A DNA stretch of 64,000 nucleotides from Canna indica (GCA_034359265.1 CP136891.1:60736001-60800000), one strand, 5' to 3'; shown: positions 23,030-35,529, numbered from the stretch's first letter. Numbers and translations are program-made. Notes: generated by a model not told the origin, from the sequence alone.

Positions 23030-23485
23030 AATAAATAATTCTAATTATATCTAATTAAGCCAAAATTAATTTTAGACCATTAACTTTTTTTATTTATTTT
23101 TTAATTGATTTTATATCTAATTGAATAAAATAAATAAATTATCAATAACTTAATTAAATTTTACAAATATTTACGATCATATTAGCAAACAATAATTTTG
23201 TAAACTAGCTACAAATAAAATATGTGACTTTTTTTTCAACCATATTAATTTTTATGAACGATTTCATATGAATTAGTTTACTATTTAATCAAAAATTAAA
23301 TTACTACTAAAATTATTGAAAGAAAATTGATATTATTTTTTATAATCAAATAAATATTTATTATTTTTAATCAATTAAAATTGATGTTATTTTTATTAAT
23401 TAAATGTATTTTGAAAATTAAATATCAAAATCAAATTTTAATTTCATTAATTAAATTAAAAAATAATTTTCGCTAATCATGTAAT
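23030..23485. mobile_element. Degenerate Harbinger-like MITE remnant
   Basis: This AT-rich stretch shares many interior blocks with the element at 16745-17484, in the same order: TTTTAGACCATTAACTT, CATATTAGCAAAC, AATTTTGTAAACTAGCTA, AAATTACTACTAAA and AATTGATATTATTTTT. It ends with AATTTTCGCTAATCA, the decayed right terminus. The left terminus is lost. It lies about 150 bp upstream of the murD start codon and may once have supplied promoter sequence. Confidence 0.65.
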
Positions 23486-23489
23486 TAAA

Positions 23490-23633
23490 TTTGAGCTATT
23501 GACTGAAATATCAAAGAAGGGAAAAAAACTCCGGTACCAATAAAATTATTTCTATCCTTTACCACCGCCATTTGTAGCGCCCGACTGCGACTCGTCTAAC
23601 CCCGGTCCCATTGGCTTCGGCATCCAGCCGAAA
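23490..23633 (+). promoter_or_regulatory. murD upstream region / 5' leader
   Basis: These 144 bp separate the MITE remnant from the chosen ATG at 23634. The ATG context is AAAATGGCG, good for plants. No clear TATA box is seen. The segment turns GC-rich from 23570, which suggests leader sequence. The ATG is preferred because it opens a transit-peptide-like segment and joins in phase to exon 2. Confidence 0.4.
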
Positions 23634-25043
23634 ATGGCGGCTCCTTCGATCTCTCTCGGTCTCCTCTCTGACTTCGCGGTCTCACCCAAGCCTTCTTCTG
23701 CTCTCCATCTTCGGGTCCGGTGCTCCTTTGAGAACCTCAAGGGCCAGAGAGTTGCGGTAAGCCTTCCTCGCTCTCTTCCTCTCCCGGAAAGAAATTGGTC
23801 GTTTTTGTTGTTTCGTTCGGTCTTCTTTCTTTGGATGATAAAGATGCAAAAGAATCTTCATTGGTGTTACTAACAACTGTTGGGTCGACTTCCTAAAGGT
23901 AACTTTACTGTCTAGTGTCTGTCTACTCCACCAAATGTAGTGTTAAGCGCTACGGGTGAAATAAATAGATTTTTTTTACCACATTGCCGATAATTTATCT
24001 TGAGAGTGAATTGTTTCGAGATGGTGTTCTGTTTTCACTAAAATTTCTCATCTTTGAAGGAAATGTGGAGTTTGCAAATGAGGAATATATATTCATATAG
24101 TGTGAGAGAGGCTGTGGATTTGCCTATAATGCTGCACAACTCGAAGCAGTTATGACTTATAATACCGCTGAGCTTTTGGCAGGTTGTAGGCCTCGGGGCA
24201 TCTGGGAGAGCAGCTGCTAAACTTGCACTTTCCAGAGGTGCTTCTGTTGTCGCGATTGATAAGAATGAACAATTGGTCCCTCTGGAGGTTGTTTGATGTT
24301 GGCATGTAAGAATGTAAAATTTATATCCTTCGTTTGATATTTCACGGCACCACAGGCACCTTATTATTGCAGGGAGATCCTCAGTTCTCAGAGTATACTG
24401 ATCTGAAGACCATCCTCGGTTACTGCGACAGTAAGCAGCTTGCTAATACAGATAGAGTAGTTGTATCTCCTGGAGTTCCTCTCTGGGAATATGGCCTCTC
24501 CTCTTTTCTCCATTCTGTAAGTTTACTATCTGTTCCTTCTTTACGTTTTGGGTTCTTGGTTCCCTTATCTTATTCTATCTCTTTCTCTCTGTGCATAGAG
24601 ATGAAGTTAATTAATGTGTTTGCTGAGTTTTAACTGCAGGGAAAGCTAGTAATGTCAGAACTGGACTTTGCTGCTGAAATGTTGCCTCAGGACATGAAGA
24701 TTATAGCAGTGATAGGGACAAACGGAAAATCCACTGTCACTAGTTTTTCTGGGCAGGTGACTAAATATCTTTTTCTGCTCTTTGGACTTTGATATTGGAC
24801 GAGGCTTTCTAGCTTATCTGGATCCAGTCATTATCATTGATTTAATTATTTTGGTTTAAGAAATCTGCACTCTGAATTGTTAATATTGACTCATGGTAAT
24901 ATTCCAGAATATAAAAGGCTTTAAGTGGATGGTACATCGGTCTTCAATTTTGTTATAACTGAAATACTACTTTTCTTTACTCTATTCAACCTCTTATACG
25001 CTTAAGCATTGTTGTCAGAAAATTAGGTTGATTGAGTTATAGT

Positions 25044-25418
25044 TAGGGTGTCCAATCAGCTCATCCTGAACCTTCTTTGAATTTCTATAAACTGAATTGA
25101 ATAGAACATGATTAGAAACTAAATTGAACTGATTTTTTTTTGGACGGGTTCAGTTTGATATTTGCCAGATATTAATAGTAAGTTTAATTAATCACCTATT
25201 ACAAAATTATGAAATCATAATATTAATGACACATATGAGTCTTACTATTTTTTATCCTGTTTGGTTTGCGGTTAAGAAAGCTATGCATAACAAGTATTGA
25301 ATTCAAATTCCCCAACCCTAACTGAACTGAACTATTTTAAGAAAAGATGAGCTGAACAAAAAAATTCTTATTTATTCAGATCAGTTTTGTTGGATGAACC
25401 TATTAATGGACATCCCTA
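25044..25418. mobile_element. hAT-like MITE remnant in murD intron 4
   Basis: The ends read TTAGGGTGTCCAATCAG and TTAATGGACATCCCTA, loosely inverted and similar to the TAGGG(A)TGTCAAT-type hAT termini. Interior motifs such as ACTGAATTGAATAGAAC / GAACTGAACTA are scattered. No 8-bp duplication could be confirmed. Confidence 0.45.
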
Positions 25419-25659
25419 TTTCTGCTAGGGTGTAATCCTTGTATTATACGAGCACAGACCTAGGCCCTACTTGAACCTGGCTTTTGTATATTATGCCTTG
25501 TTTAAAACTGAACAGAGCTAATTTAAGAAAACCTAAGTACAACTCCGTTTGATCCACTTGGACTACTTATTGACTAAAAAGAATATTAGGATGTTCAGTC
25601 ATCCTTGAATTAATCAATCAATTTGGATGCAACAAAGTATTAACCAAAATAATTCAACA

Positions 25660-26035
25660 AACACACAAAGAATAACAGTGATCTATAATTAACAAGGAAG
25701 AAGAACTAACTAACCTAACTGATTTCCCATATTTAAGCACATAGAGATTGACTACCACTTCACTAAGGAGAAAGTGCAATTCAAGGAGGTCAGAATGCCC
25801 TTTGTTAGCTCCAATGACTAGTTGGTAGATCTGGTGATGGTAAGTCATTAAGAGGTCCAAGAGTTGTTTACACTTATAACAAGTTGGGATTATATGTTTT
25901 TGCCCCAACATAAGGGAGTGTTAGATGACCTACTTGTGAATATTGTATCTCCTAGGGGACTATGCGTAAATGTATCCTTTCCACCTAATATAAATATATT
26001 CTTTGGTAGAGAGAGGCTACTATGACAACAATTCC
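25660..26035 (+). pseudogene. Copia RNase H 3' end and LTR in murD intron 4
   Basis: Around 25735-25860 the plus strand reads HIEIDYHFTKEKVQF, then PFVSSND, then LVDL, the conserved end of copia RNase H. A purine-rich stretch (ACATAAGGGAG) precedes TGTTAGATGACC at 25918, which looks like an LTR start running to about 26031. The rest of the element is absent. Confidence 0.65.
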
Positions 26036-27095
26036 CCTCCACTTCTCTTCTCACAATAATATTAACTCAGATCCCACTCACTGGAATTCGTAAATCCTGA
26101 ACATGTGCAAGCTGAAACTAGACATCTTTTTTTATTTGAACTTGGATGCTTTGGATTGTAGAACTTGTCAGAACTTTTGTTCTGGACCTTCTGATGAAGT
26201 ATTGAAAACATAAATTGTATTGAAACAGTTTCCTCCCTGTCTTCTTTATTTTTGTCATTTAAGAGGGACATATTCTTTAACAATATCATCCATATTTGAT
26301 CATAATCATATAACAGGAATATTTTTGGTTTATCATGGAAAGTAAAATAATGAAACACCAGTATGATCCAACTGGAAACCTGTTAAGGTTTGTATCTGAA
26401 AATATACAAATAATTATTGAGGTAATTGGTAATTGGTTTTTTTCCTCACAACTGATCAGAGTTTGTTTTGGATGATATAGGTTGAAATTGGCTACATTTA
26501 AATACTTTCAACCTTTATTGGACACGGATGCTTTGTCATTTTGGCATTAGAACGTTCATTGGAGGAAACCTTGGAAAGCCACTATCATATGCTGCCTTGC
26601 TCTGTTTGGATGCAAATTCCTCAAAAGATGCATTTCAGGCAAATATATTTTCTTTGTTGATACTGTACATTTCTAATTTTTCTTATTTCAACACCATATA
26701 TGCCTTCAATAATAAATAGTATATGAATTACATTCGCTTATGGATTATTTGTCTGGTCATTGTAAGAGCATTATCTTCTCTCCACAATAATTGGGTGATC
26801 AATCTAGCCTAATTGAAAGATTTGCTAGGATGACATTGCTTATAGAATCACTAGTGGTGCAAATAAATGCAAGGAGGTTTTGGCACATCAATCTAGCCAA
26901 ATAATGTTAAAAAGACACTTGTAATGAGCTGAGCTACAGCTTCAATTAGCCATAGTTGCAGTCACTTTACCCTTATGTCACTAAATTATCAGTTCTGAGA
27001 ATCTTATGTCTAATTTTCCTTTGCTGGTATTAGGGCTTATATGTCCTATCTATCATATACTTTTTTGACAAAATCACTTGCTGAAATGAAACTAA

Positions 27096-27242
27096 GGTGT
27101 TGTCTGGTTTGCGAAAACTATTTTTTGATTTGGTTTTAGTGAAAATGAAAACTTGATTTCGAAATAAACAGGTTTTTGAAATCAAGTTTCCATTTTCACT
27201 AAAACCAAACCAGAAAATAGTTTTTGCTAACCAAACAACACC
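27096..27242. mobile_element. Foldback PIF/Harbinger-like MITE in murD intron 5
   Basis: A 147-bp element starting GGTGTTGTCTGGTTTGCG and ending GCTAACCAAACAACACC. It is palindromic along almost its whole length, with a small central loop near 27165. The flanks are a perfect TAA duplication (27093-27095, 27243-27245). It shares termini with the larger element at 16745-17484 and is probably its internally deleted relative. Confidence 0.88.
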
Positions 27243-29488
27243 TAAGTATGTGGTATATGCCTTTGGTCTAAATCAATCACTAATATTGATTGTTGGATAT
27301 AACATTTAAAGAACAAATTATTATTCAGATTTGCTTTCTTTTTTGTTTTTAGTGGAGCTGGAGGAAGATTCCAACAAAAAATTTATTGAAGTGCAAGAAT
27401 GTATAGAAGTGTATATACAAAATCTACAGGAAAGGAGAGCCCAGGGGATCATAACATGACAAGCAGTACAACATAAGAATATCTAACATTTTATGTAGTA
27501 TAGCTATATCATATTACAAACCACAATCTTTATCATCTTAAGGCCTCTTTAACATGAAAGTTTGCTAAGATTATTGTGATAATGCTCAAATATGATTTAT
27601 GCACTCATTTTAGTTTCACATTCTTAGCTTGCTGTTGTGGAAGTTAGTAGCTACCAGTTGGAAATCCCTAACAGATACTTCTCTCCCTCAATAAGTTTTA
27701 TTTGATTGTCTTAATTCTACATAAGAGTTAACTACAATTAATTGACTCATGACAAATGTTTTCAAAGGTTGCAATAATTCTCAACCTCACTTCTGATCAT
27801 CTAGAGAGGCACAAGACAATGAAGAATTATGCGGAAATTAAATGCCGTTTATTTTCACATATGAAGCATACCAAGCTTGCAGTTCTACCAGTTGGTATGT
27901 CCCTCACAAAGTGATAGATGTATGACCAAACTTAGCTATGGGTTCTAGATTGAGATCAAGGTATTTTCAGTGCTTGTAAGAAACTAAGGTTAATTACAAC
28001 CCATTGACATGAGAATAATAAACTGATTTTTGATTTTAAAAAAATCATGCTGAAATTTCTGTTATTGCTGAATATATATGTTTACCATCTGCCTTTGTTC
28101 ATTTATCTCATCAAAGAAGAATGATAGTAACCACGAAAAATTGCATATGTTGTAGTTATTCTTAAGTACGATTTGTATATTTTTTCTTCATTGTTTGATT
28201 GTAAGAACACCATTTGTTTTCAACACTTCCTCGGGTTGTTTCTGATTTATGATGATAATGGGACTTACTCTCATAATTATGATTGAAGAATATAACTTAA
28301 TCCTAGGATTGCTATGAAATTGCTAAGACTTATAGTACCGCTAAGCATGATGCTTAAGTCTGTTGCTTGAGGGAAGCGACAAAGGATTAGTTGTTAAACT
28401 TTTATGGCAACAGATTAGGGTTATCTGCAGTCACTGTTGTGTTATGTTGTAGAGACATCCTTTTCTTACTCTCTACTAAACTCCTCAAGGTGAAAACCAA
28501 TCTTGCATGTGACTGCTGATTGGAATAATGTTCAAGCTGAATATGGAACATTAGGATGTCATGACTTGACTGGTACTGTTAAATACTTGACTTGGTGATT
28601 CTAAGTACTTGATTTCAGTAAGATAAATTAGTAAATATCAAAACAAATTATGTTTTCCATATCTTATCTAAACACTTTTGAAGTGTATGGTGTACTATTT
28701 TCATATTTTTAGTGGTTTCTGTTCTTTTACTATGTCATTACTTTCTTTGACCTTAGCATTGCAGCTGTTAGGAATAAATGAAAATTTTAAATCAAGAATC
28801 AGGATAATAGCTAGTCGCAACATAATTTTAGTTAAATTCACCATAATGACAGATATGAGATATAAGGTTGATGCCATAATAATAATAGCAATTAAGTAGA
28901 ACATGTTCGAAAAGAAGAGAAGAAAATACAGTAGAGGGCTTCAGACAATTCCCAACATCTATTGTCTTTACATTTGTGTGTTGCCTTCATTGATTCAAAA
29001 CTTGGTTCATGCAACCACATATGTTTATGCAGCCCCTTACTGAACTGAATTTAGGTCATGCAGTGGTAATATGCAGTAGGGCCGCTTATGTAGTTGAACA
29101 AAACCTATCAATAGGTCAGGTCTAACCTAGAAATGCTAATATGTTTTTCTCCCAATATATGTTGTAACAATGACTGTTCAGGTTCTTATGTCATTGCTAT
29201 TATACATCACAGTTTATGTTTCTATTTGTTATACCCATTTGTTTATATCTATATTTAGCATTGTCCTATCCTGTTACAATTGAATAAATAAATGATAAAT
29301 GCAAATATAATCATCATTGAATAGTTTTTAATTTTTTATCTTTTGAATTATGTTGATTAGTTCTCAACACTTGTCTATATTATTTTATTTAATATAATAG
29401 CTTAAATATATCTAAAATATAGATCGTATGTACACCTGCATATGTTTTTTAAAACTATGATAGCCTTTTTATTTGATCTGATTCCTGT

Positions 29489-29819
29489 TGTTAAAGTCCC
29501 ATATTGGATAAAAATATGACTAAGATAGTCTTTAAATAGTTTGGACAATCCTTTCCCCATGAGCTAGCTTTTGGGGTGAGTTAGGCCCACTAATTTCTTT
29601 ACATGGTATCAGAGTTAATCCTGTGGTTGATATTGTTTCACCCAGATGTCCATTCATGCAAAACTCTACGCTTCAGATGTCCAATTCTGGGCGTGAGGGG
29701 GGTGTGTTAAAGTCCCACATTGGATAAAAATATGGTTAAAATAACCTTTAAATAGTTTGGGCAATCCTTTCCCAATGAACTAGCTTTTGGGGTAAGTTAA
29801 ACCCACTAATTTCTTTACA
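29489..29819 (+). mobile_element. Complete TRIM (terminal-repeat retrotransposon in miniature)
   Basis: Two 115-bp LTRs (29489-29603 and 29705-29819) begin TGTTAAAGTCCCA and end CTAATTTCTTTACA. Immediately after the first is a tRNA-Met primer site (TGGTATCAGAGTTAATCC at 29604). A purine-rich tract (GTGAGGGGGGTG) precedes the second. A perfect 5-bp duplication CCTGT flanks the element (29484-29488 and 29820-29824). It has no coding capacity. It lies in murD intron 7 and ends 27 bp upstream of exon 8. Confidence 0.95.
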
Positions 29820-30428
29820 CCTGTACTTTGTGTTTGTCATTGTCAGGAAACCACTATTTATAGGAAGCTTTCAGCAAATATTCAGATAACTGCAATGTTG
29901 CTCGAGTAGGAGGTTACCCAGGCATCAAGGTATTCCTTTGGTTCATTATCTTTTCTTAATGCTTCTCTTTTTTTCCTTCTTGGTTTTGACTAAAAGTTAA
30001 TTTGTGAAGATGGATTTTAAGACAAAGGTGACCACCTTTAGCTTTCCTACTACCGGATTTGTGGCACATCTACAACTAGGAGACCTAAAAGCACTCGGGG
30101 CTCACAATGAGAGTAATGCAGCTGTAGCTGCATTTTCAGTTCTTGGGTTGGATGTTGGAATTGATTGTGAGTTCATCGAGTCTACAGTGGGTATCTTAAG
30201 TATCCTGCCACATCGGATGCAAGTAGGTTAGTGAACTCATCTCTTTAGAGTGGTGAGGCTTTTGCGATGACGAATTGTGTGGTTAATCCCAACTCTTGGC
30301 ATGCTTATCTTGCTGTGCATTACATGTTCAACTTCATGAGTGGGATATTCCATCAATATCTCAGTGCTGCTATAACTATACACATACAATGGGTTACAAT
30401 ATGATTTACCTGGATATAGAAATTGTAT

Positions 30429-30790
30429 GTTGAAGTAGGATCATTTATACTTGTTTGACAATATTAGGTGCAAATATTGTAATTATGAAGTGATTAATAA
30501 GATTTCCTAATTTCTCTATTATCTGATTTACTTAGGTAGGTAGTCTAGTTTCCTTATGTTTTAGTCTATTTTAATCATGTTAATATGGTGGTACATGTTG
30601 ATGTTTCTTGACTCTCTATTTGCAATGCAATTGACTTTTTTTTTTCAATTTTAATCTCAACTTGGTATCAGAGTGATTGAGTGAAACCCTAGAGGCTCTT
30701 TTCTGCTTCTCTCGTCCCTCTTCTTCATGGATCTCCTTGAGCCCATTCCACTTAATGTCCCATCACACTCATGGGCAAGTTAAGCAGCAA
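30429..30790 (+). repeat. Copia LTR and 5' gag stub in murD intron 9
   Basis: TGTTGAAGTAGG at 30429 opens an LTR-like segment that ends CTCAAC near 30661. It is followed by a tRNA-Met primer site (TTGGTATCAGAG at 30662). A short ORF start (ATGGATCTCCTTGAGCC at 30728) stops after about 16 codons. Nothing of the rest of the element is recognisable. Confidence 0.6.
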
Positions 30791-31423
30791 GGTGCCCATG
30801 TGAATAATTTATGAGAGTTTTTTTAGGTTAAACCCTAATTCTATTTTCTTTTTTCGTTTTTCTTTTTTTCCTTTCTCTCCTTTCCATTCTATTAAAAACC
30901 CTACTTCTGCGGTTCTGCCTCATGTAGAAAGTAGTTGTGTCCTTCGCTATTGTCTGCTATGGCCTACGAGAGCGCCACTCTTCATCAAATCAGCTCCACT
31001 CACACAAGTAGAGATTGATGTTGAAACCCCCTACAAAATCACTATGTTTAATCCTATCGTGTAGATAAGGCTACACACAACATTCCACTCGTACCCACAT
31101 CAACTCTGTAAACAAGCCACATATTGCCGCTGCCTCTTTCGCGAATCAGAAATACTAATCTTGCAAATTTTCCACTCCCCCTCATCTATACATCACCTCA
31201 CAAGCTCCGGTTCATAGGCACTGGTTGCAAAAACATCCACCTTCATCTCAAGCATGTGAAGCAATCCCATAATGGAGCATTGCACATGAGGGATCCAGGC
31301 CAACACCACCACTTTTTACATCTGTTTGATCTAGGGAGACACCATATTAGATTGAGATCTAGTATTCCGACTAATACTGGGTTCAATTTGGCCTAGATCT
31401 ATAATAGACCTAGTAAACAAGGG

Positions 31424-31560
31424 CCAAAGGTGATAGAAAGGTTAAAAAGGGAAAGAAGACAAAAAAAGGTGAGGAACAAAGACAAAAAGAGGAAAGGGAG
31501 AAGAGAGAACAAAGAAACTAAAGAAAAGAAAAAAGAGGAGAAAAGATGTTACAATTTCTA
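31424..31560 (+). repeat. Purine-rich low-complexity tract
   Basis: About 130 bp are almost only A and G on the plus strand (GAAAGAAGAC, GAGAAGAG-type runs) in murD intron 9. The ORF through it encodes only Lys/Arg/Glu-rich sequence and is not believed. Confidence 0.7.
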
Positions 31561-33356
31561 CTATTTTAATTTGCTTCTCTTACCTCTTATTTTTCTTTCT
31601 AATCTAATACTGTGCCCAATCACTTGAAATTATGGTTATTCTTTGGACAACTATTTATAGTTAAAATTGGTCTTTTTGATCAAGATCCAACTAGTGTTCA
31701 TCCAGAAGCATGATAAACTGCTTGGCTTAATTACTTGATCTAGATTTGTTTGACTTCCGGCCACAATTGTGCTCTTATTAAGTACTAATATGTTTGCTAA
31801 TTGCAGTTTGTACAGATGCTGATGGAATAACATGGGTGGATGACAGCAAGGCAACCAATATTGAATCAACTTTAACAGGATTAAAGGGTTTTAAAGAACA
31901 GAAGGCTGTTGTCCTTCTTGGTGGACTTGCAAAGGTACCTTAAATTTGCCATTCATTTAAAACAAATTGTTTCTGACATTAGGTTTTAATCAGAATTTCT
32001 TGTTATTTATTTCCTTTCTCCGGTCTTTTTTAATGTTAAGAGGAAGAGAAGTTCTTTACAGAATCAAAATCCATGTAACAAATTGACATACTTATCATTG
32101 TAGGTGTTATTAGGAATATTAGATGCTTGCTAAAGTGCTGTGTCATTTTGTGGTTATATATTCGAATATTTTGTTAACAGTGGAACTCTGGAATGTGGAA
32201 TTAGTTTCATATACATATAACCTATGTTTATAATTGACTGGCAAAGTTTCAACAAAGGCAGATTTTGTGAGAGTATATATCTTACTTTTCATGCTTTTAT
32301 GGATTTGTAGGCATTGAATGAACAAGACACCAGTGGTTTTGAACAACTAATTGATGTTCTTAAGCACCACAAGGGTGTTGTTACTGTAAGTTCTCTAAGG
32401 TCACATATTTCTTTTATGTATACACAGAACTTAACCTGGATAAGTTTGCTAACTAACAACGTTATGGATGTTTTTAAGTTTGGATCCTCAGGAGCAATGA
32501 TTCAAAAGACACTTTGTGATGGTGGTCTACGAATTCCTTGTGTGAGAGCCATGAACCTTGAGGAAGCTGTACATATTGCTAAAAGTATGGCAACATATGG
32601 TTAGTTTCATTTCTCTCTACAGCCTATGCATAACATTCTTCATTGGGTAAACACAAATTCATATTGGAATATATGAATTTTTCCCTACATAAGTCAAGTA
32701 GTTTTATAATTTTATTCATTTTTCATTTCCCCTTTTACTTTGGAGATTTACCAATAAAATGGGAGTTTCATCCTTCCTATTTTATATATTGTTGCACGAA
32801 TAAGACCAACATCTTTTGACTTAGAGGGCTAATAACTGGCACGAGGTATATTAGGATAAATTGTATAAACATTTGTGTACTTAGCCATAATTACATGGAT
32901 ATTCCCTCCAACTTCTGAAATTGCTCCAACACCTTCACTCACACATGACAGTTTGACACATGATTCCCAATTCTTACCGGTACCGATTTAAGTACATGGC
33001 AGTATAGGTATTGGTACCATATCCCACCGACATATGCTATGGGCCATTATAGGCCCTAACTATTTTTTTTCAACTTAAGCTCCAAAGATAATTTATTAAA
33101 ATGATAATAATACACATAATCCACTCTAACAGAGCATATAAACATCTCAATCTCATAAGTGATAATACACCAATACATTAAAAAGATCATTCATATCTTA
33201 AAGTTAGAATGAAAAAGAATACAAATTTAAACATAAAATATAGAAGAGTGGCACCAATCGAACAAGGTAAGCATCTCGAGAGAAGCAACATGACTAATGT
33301 TGATTCAGGTCTGCAAAGCCTACTTTTGAAAATTTTCCCAAGTCATGGTTTAATCT

Positions 33357-34300
33357 TGTTGAACCCCAAAAAAAGTGTATTTCATTAATAAGAAAATAGG
33401 CCTATATATAAGCCTAGAACCAGATATGCTATGCACGAGGAATAACCTAAGTTATCCAATAATACAATAAATTAATATATTAACACTCCCTCTCAAGTTG
33501 GAGCATAGATGTTAATCATGCCCAGCTTGTCACATAATAATTTGAACCGAGTTGAATTGAGAGCTTTAGTGAAGATGTCAGCAATTTGGTCGGTCTTGAG
33601 GGCAATTTGGTCAGTCTTGAGAGGAGATACGAGGTGTGATAATTTTCTTGGAAAGAATGACATCTTGAATAAAATGACAGTCGACTTCAATATGTTTTGT
33701 CCTTTCGTGGAAGATTGTATTATTGGCAATATGAATGGCGGACTGGTTATCACAGTGCATGACCATAGGCTTATCAAAGAGAACCCAAGTTCTCCCAGTA
33801 GACTTTTGACCCATATTAGTTCGCATGTGGTATGAGCTATAGCCTTATACTCAAGTGCCTGCTTCTGACTCCTCCAAGTGACCAAGTTTCCTCCTACATA
33901 AGTGCAATACCTGAGGTGGATCTTCTATCACAGACCGACCCGACATAATCTTCATCAGAGTACCCTTCTATTTTTATGTGTCCATTTTTCCTCGGCCACA
34001 AACTTTTTTCAGGAGAACCAGTTCTTGACATAGTGTAGGATTTTTAATAGCGCATTCCAATGAGAATATTTTGGTTTATGCATGAACTAACTAACAACAC
34101 CAACTGCACAGGAGATGTTAGGTCGAGTGACAGATAAATAAGTTTTCTAACTAACTTTTGAAATCTTGCAAGATCCTCAAAGTCTATGTCACCTTCAGGC
34201 TCAGGTGTGACATTTGTATCAAGCATGTCTACCTCACTCAAGAGATTCATAACATATTTCCTTCACGAAAGTACCACCCCTGTCTCATTATAGGCAAACT
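33357..34300 (-). mobile_element. Copia 3' end (RT-RNase H plus short LTR) in murD intron 12
   Basis: On the minus strand: an RT-end block around 34044-34250 (FEDLARFQKLVRKLIYLSL), then an RNase H in several frames (VTWRSQKQALEYKAIAHTTCELIWVKSLL; VMHCDNQSAIHIANN; HERTKHIEVDCHFI; DQIADIFTKAL) to about 33500. A purine tract TTGAGAGGGAG precedes an LTR of about 129 bp (33357-33485) with ends TGTT/AACA. Frameshifts and a 21-bp duplication coding LKTDQIA twice mark it as dead. Confidence 0.85.
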
Positions 34301-34429
34301 CTATTCTAAGGAAGTATCTGAGATGATCCAAATTCTTAGTCACAAAGTGATGTAAGACATTATTAAGCATCAAATCATAATTATAAGCCTAGGATCTTAA
34401 CAATTCATGTTTTTACTAATTTGAAAACA

Positions 34430-35440
34430 ATAAAAAAGGCGTACCCGGATTTGATGAATTCGCCATTAGAACTTCAATTGTCAATCACTTCGCCGGAGTT
34501 GATTTCTTTCCCTTTCCTCACTTTCTAGGAGATGTAACTTTAGGTGATGGTGAAGATCTAGGTTGTGTTGTGTTTAGATCCATAGGCATCTCCTCCTTAT
34601 ATAAGCAGGGAGAGGACCAACTCAAGGTTTATCCTCAACGGTGAGTTGATCTGGTACGTCCATCAAGTAACCAGATCAATGGCCTAAATCTGTTGACTTA
34701 TTAAATGTTTATTTTTATTTATTAGACCATATTTATCTCTTAATGTAGAGATAATTATCTTAATGAGACCATTTAATTGTAGCCACATAATTATCTTACA
34801 TTCTCTTACTTGGCATAGCCTGGTAAATAGATCATTATATTTAATAATGTAAACATTAGGCGCGCATTAGAACAGACCTTTACTGATATCATCATAGTTA
34901 CAAATATATGATAAACCAATAAATATGAGTTATAGCAGTTATATACAAATCATTTAGTATACTTCCTTCCATATACTACAACACCTGTAATTTACCATAT
35001 AAGATGTAAACATTAATTTTCATTATGGTCCTCCATAATATCTCAAAGACTTTCCTGTTATATAAGGATGTACGTACACTACATAATTTAACATGAAATA
35101 TTATAAGTCATAAATACATAAAAAAGCTCATAGTGTCAAAAATCATCATAATACATTAGTCTCATTCTTTAAACATGTTCTTTAAAAACTTTCGGTTGTA
35201 ACCCTTTCGTCAAAGGGTCTGCAATCATTAAATTGGTACTAATGTATTGTATATACTCTTTGTTTCTGAATTTCCTCCTTGACAAATATTTTAACTACAT
35301 GTGTTTGGCACCTCGAGAGTATTTGTCGTTCTTGGAGAATAAAACTGTTGCGGCATTATCACAATAAATTTTTAGCGGCTTGCTAATGGTGTCGACAACC
35401 GCAAGTCCTGACACCTTCTTACCTATTTCTCTATAGGTGT
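34430..35440 (-). mobile_element. Second copia 3' end in murD intron 12
   Basis: The minus strand at 35180-35410 reads LKIYCDNAATVLFSKND (RNase H catalytic Asp region) and later TNLMIADPLTKGL, the copia RNase H terminus. After unresolved sequence, CCAAGTAAGAGAA (complement, near 34800) resembles a polypurine tract. It is followed by LTR-like sequence down to about 34430. Its lineage is different from the neighbouring 33357-34300 fragment. Confidence 0.7.
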
Positions 35441-35529
35441 TACCTCCTCCCTTTTTCTCTCTATCCTTGTACCTATTTCAAGCAAACTCCATTCCTTTCT
35501 TTGGTCTTATTTCCAATGAATTTCATTCT

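Noticed and set aside
27691..27767. Intron 6 as a functional U12-type AT-AC intron
   Set aside because: The donor ATAAGTTT lacks the U12 consensus ATATCCTT and the intron ends in AAAG, not AC.
31430..31627. Lys/Glu-rich 65-codon ORF
   Set aside because: It is a read-through of a purine-only tract in a murD intron.
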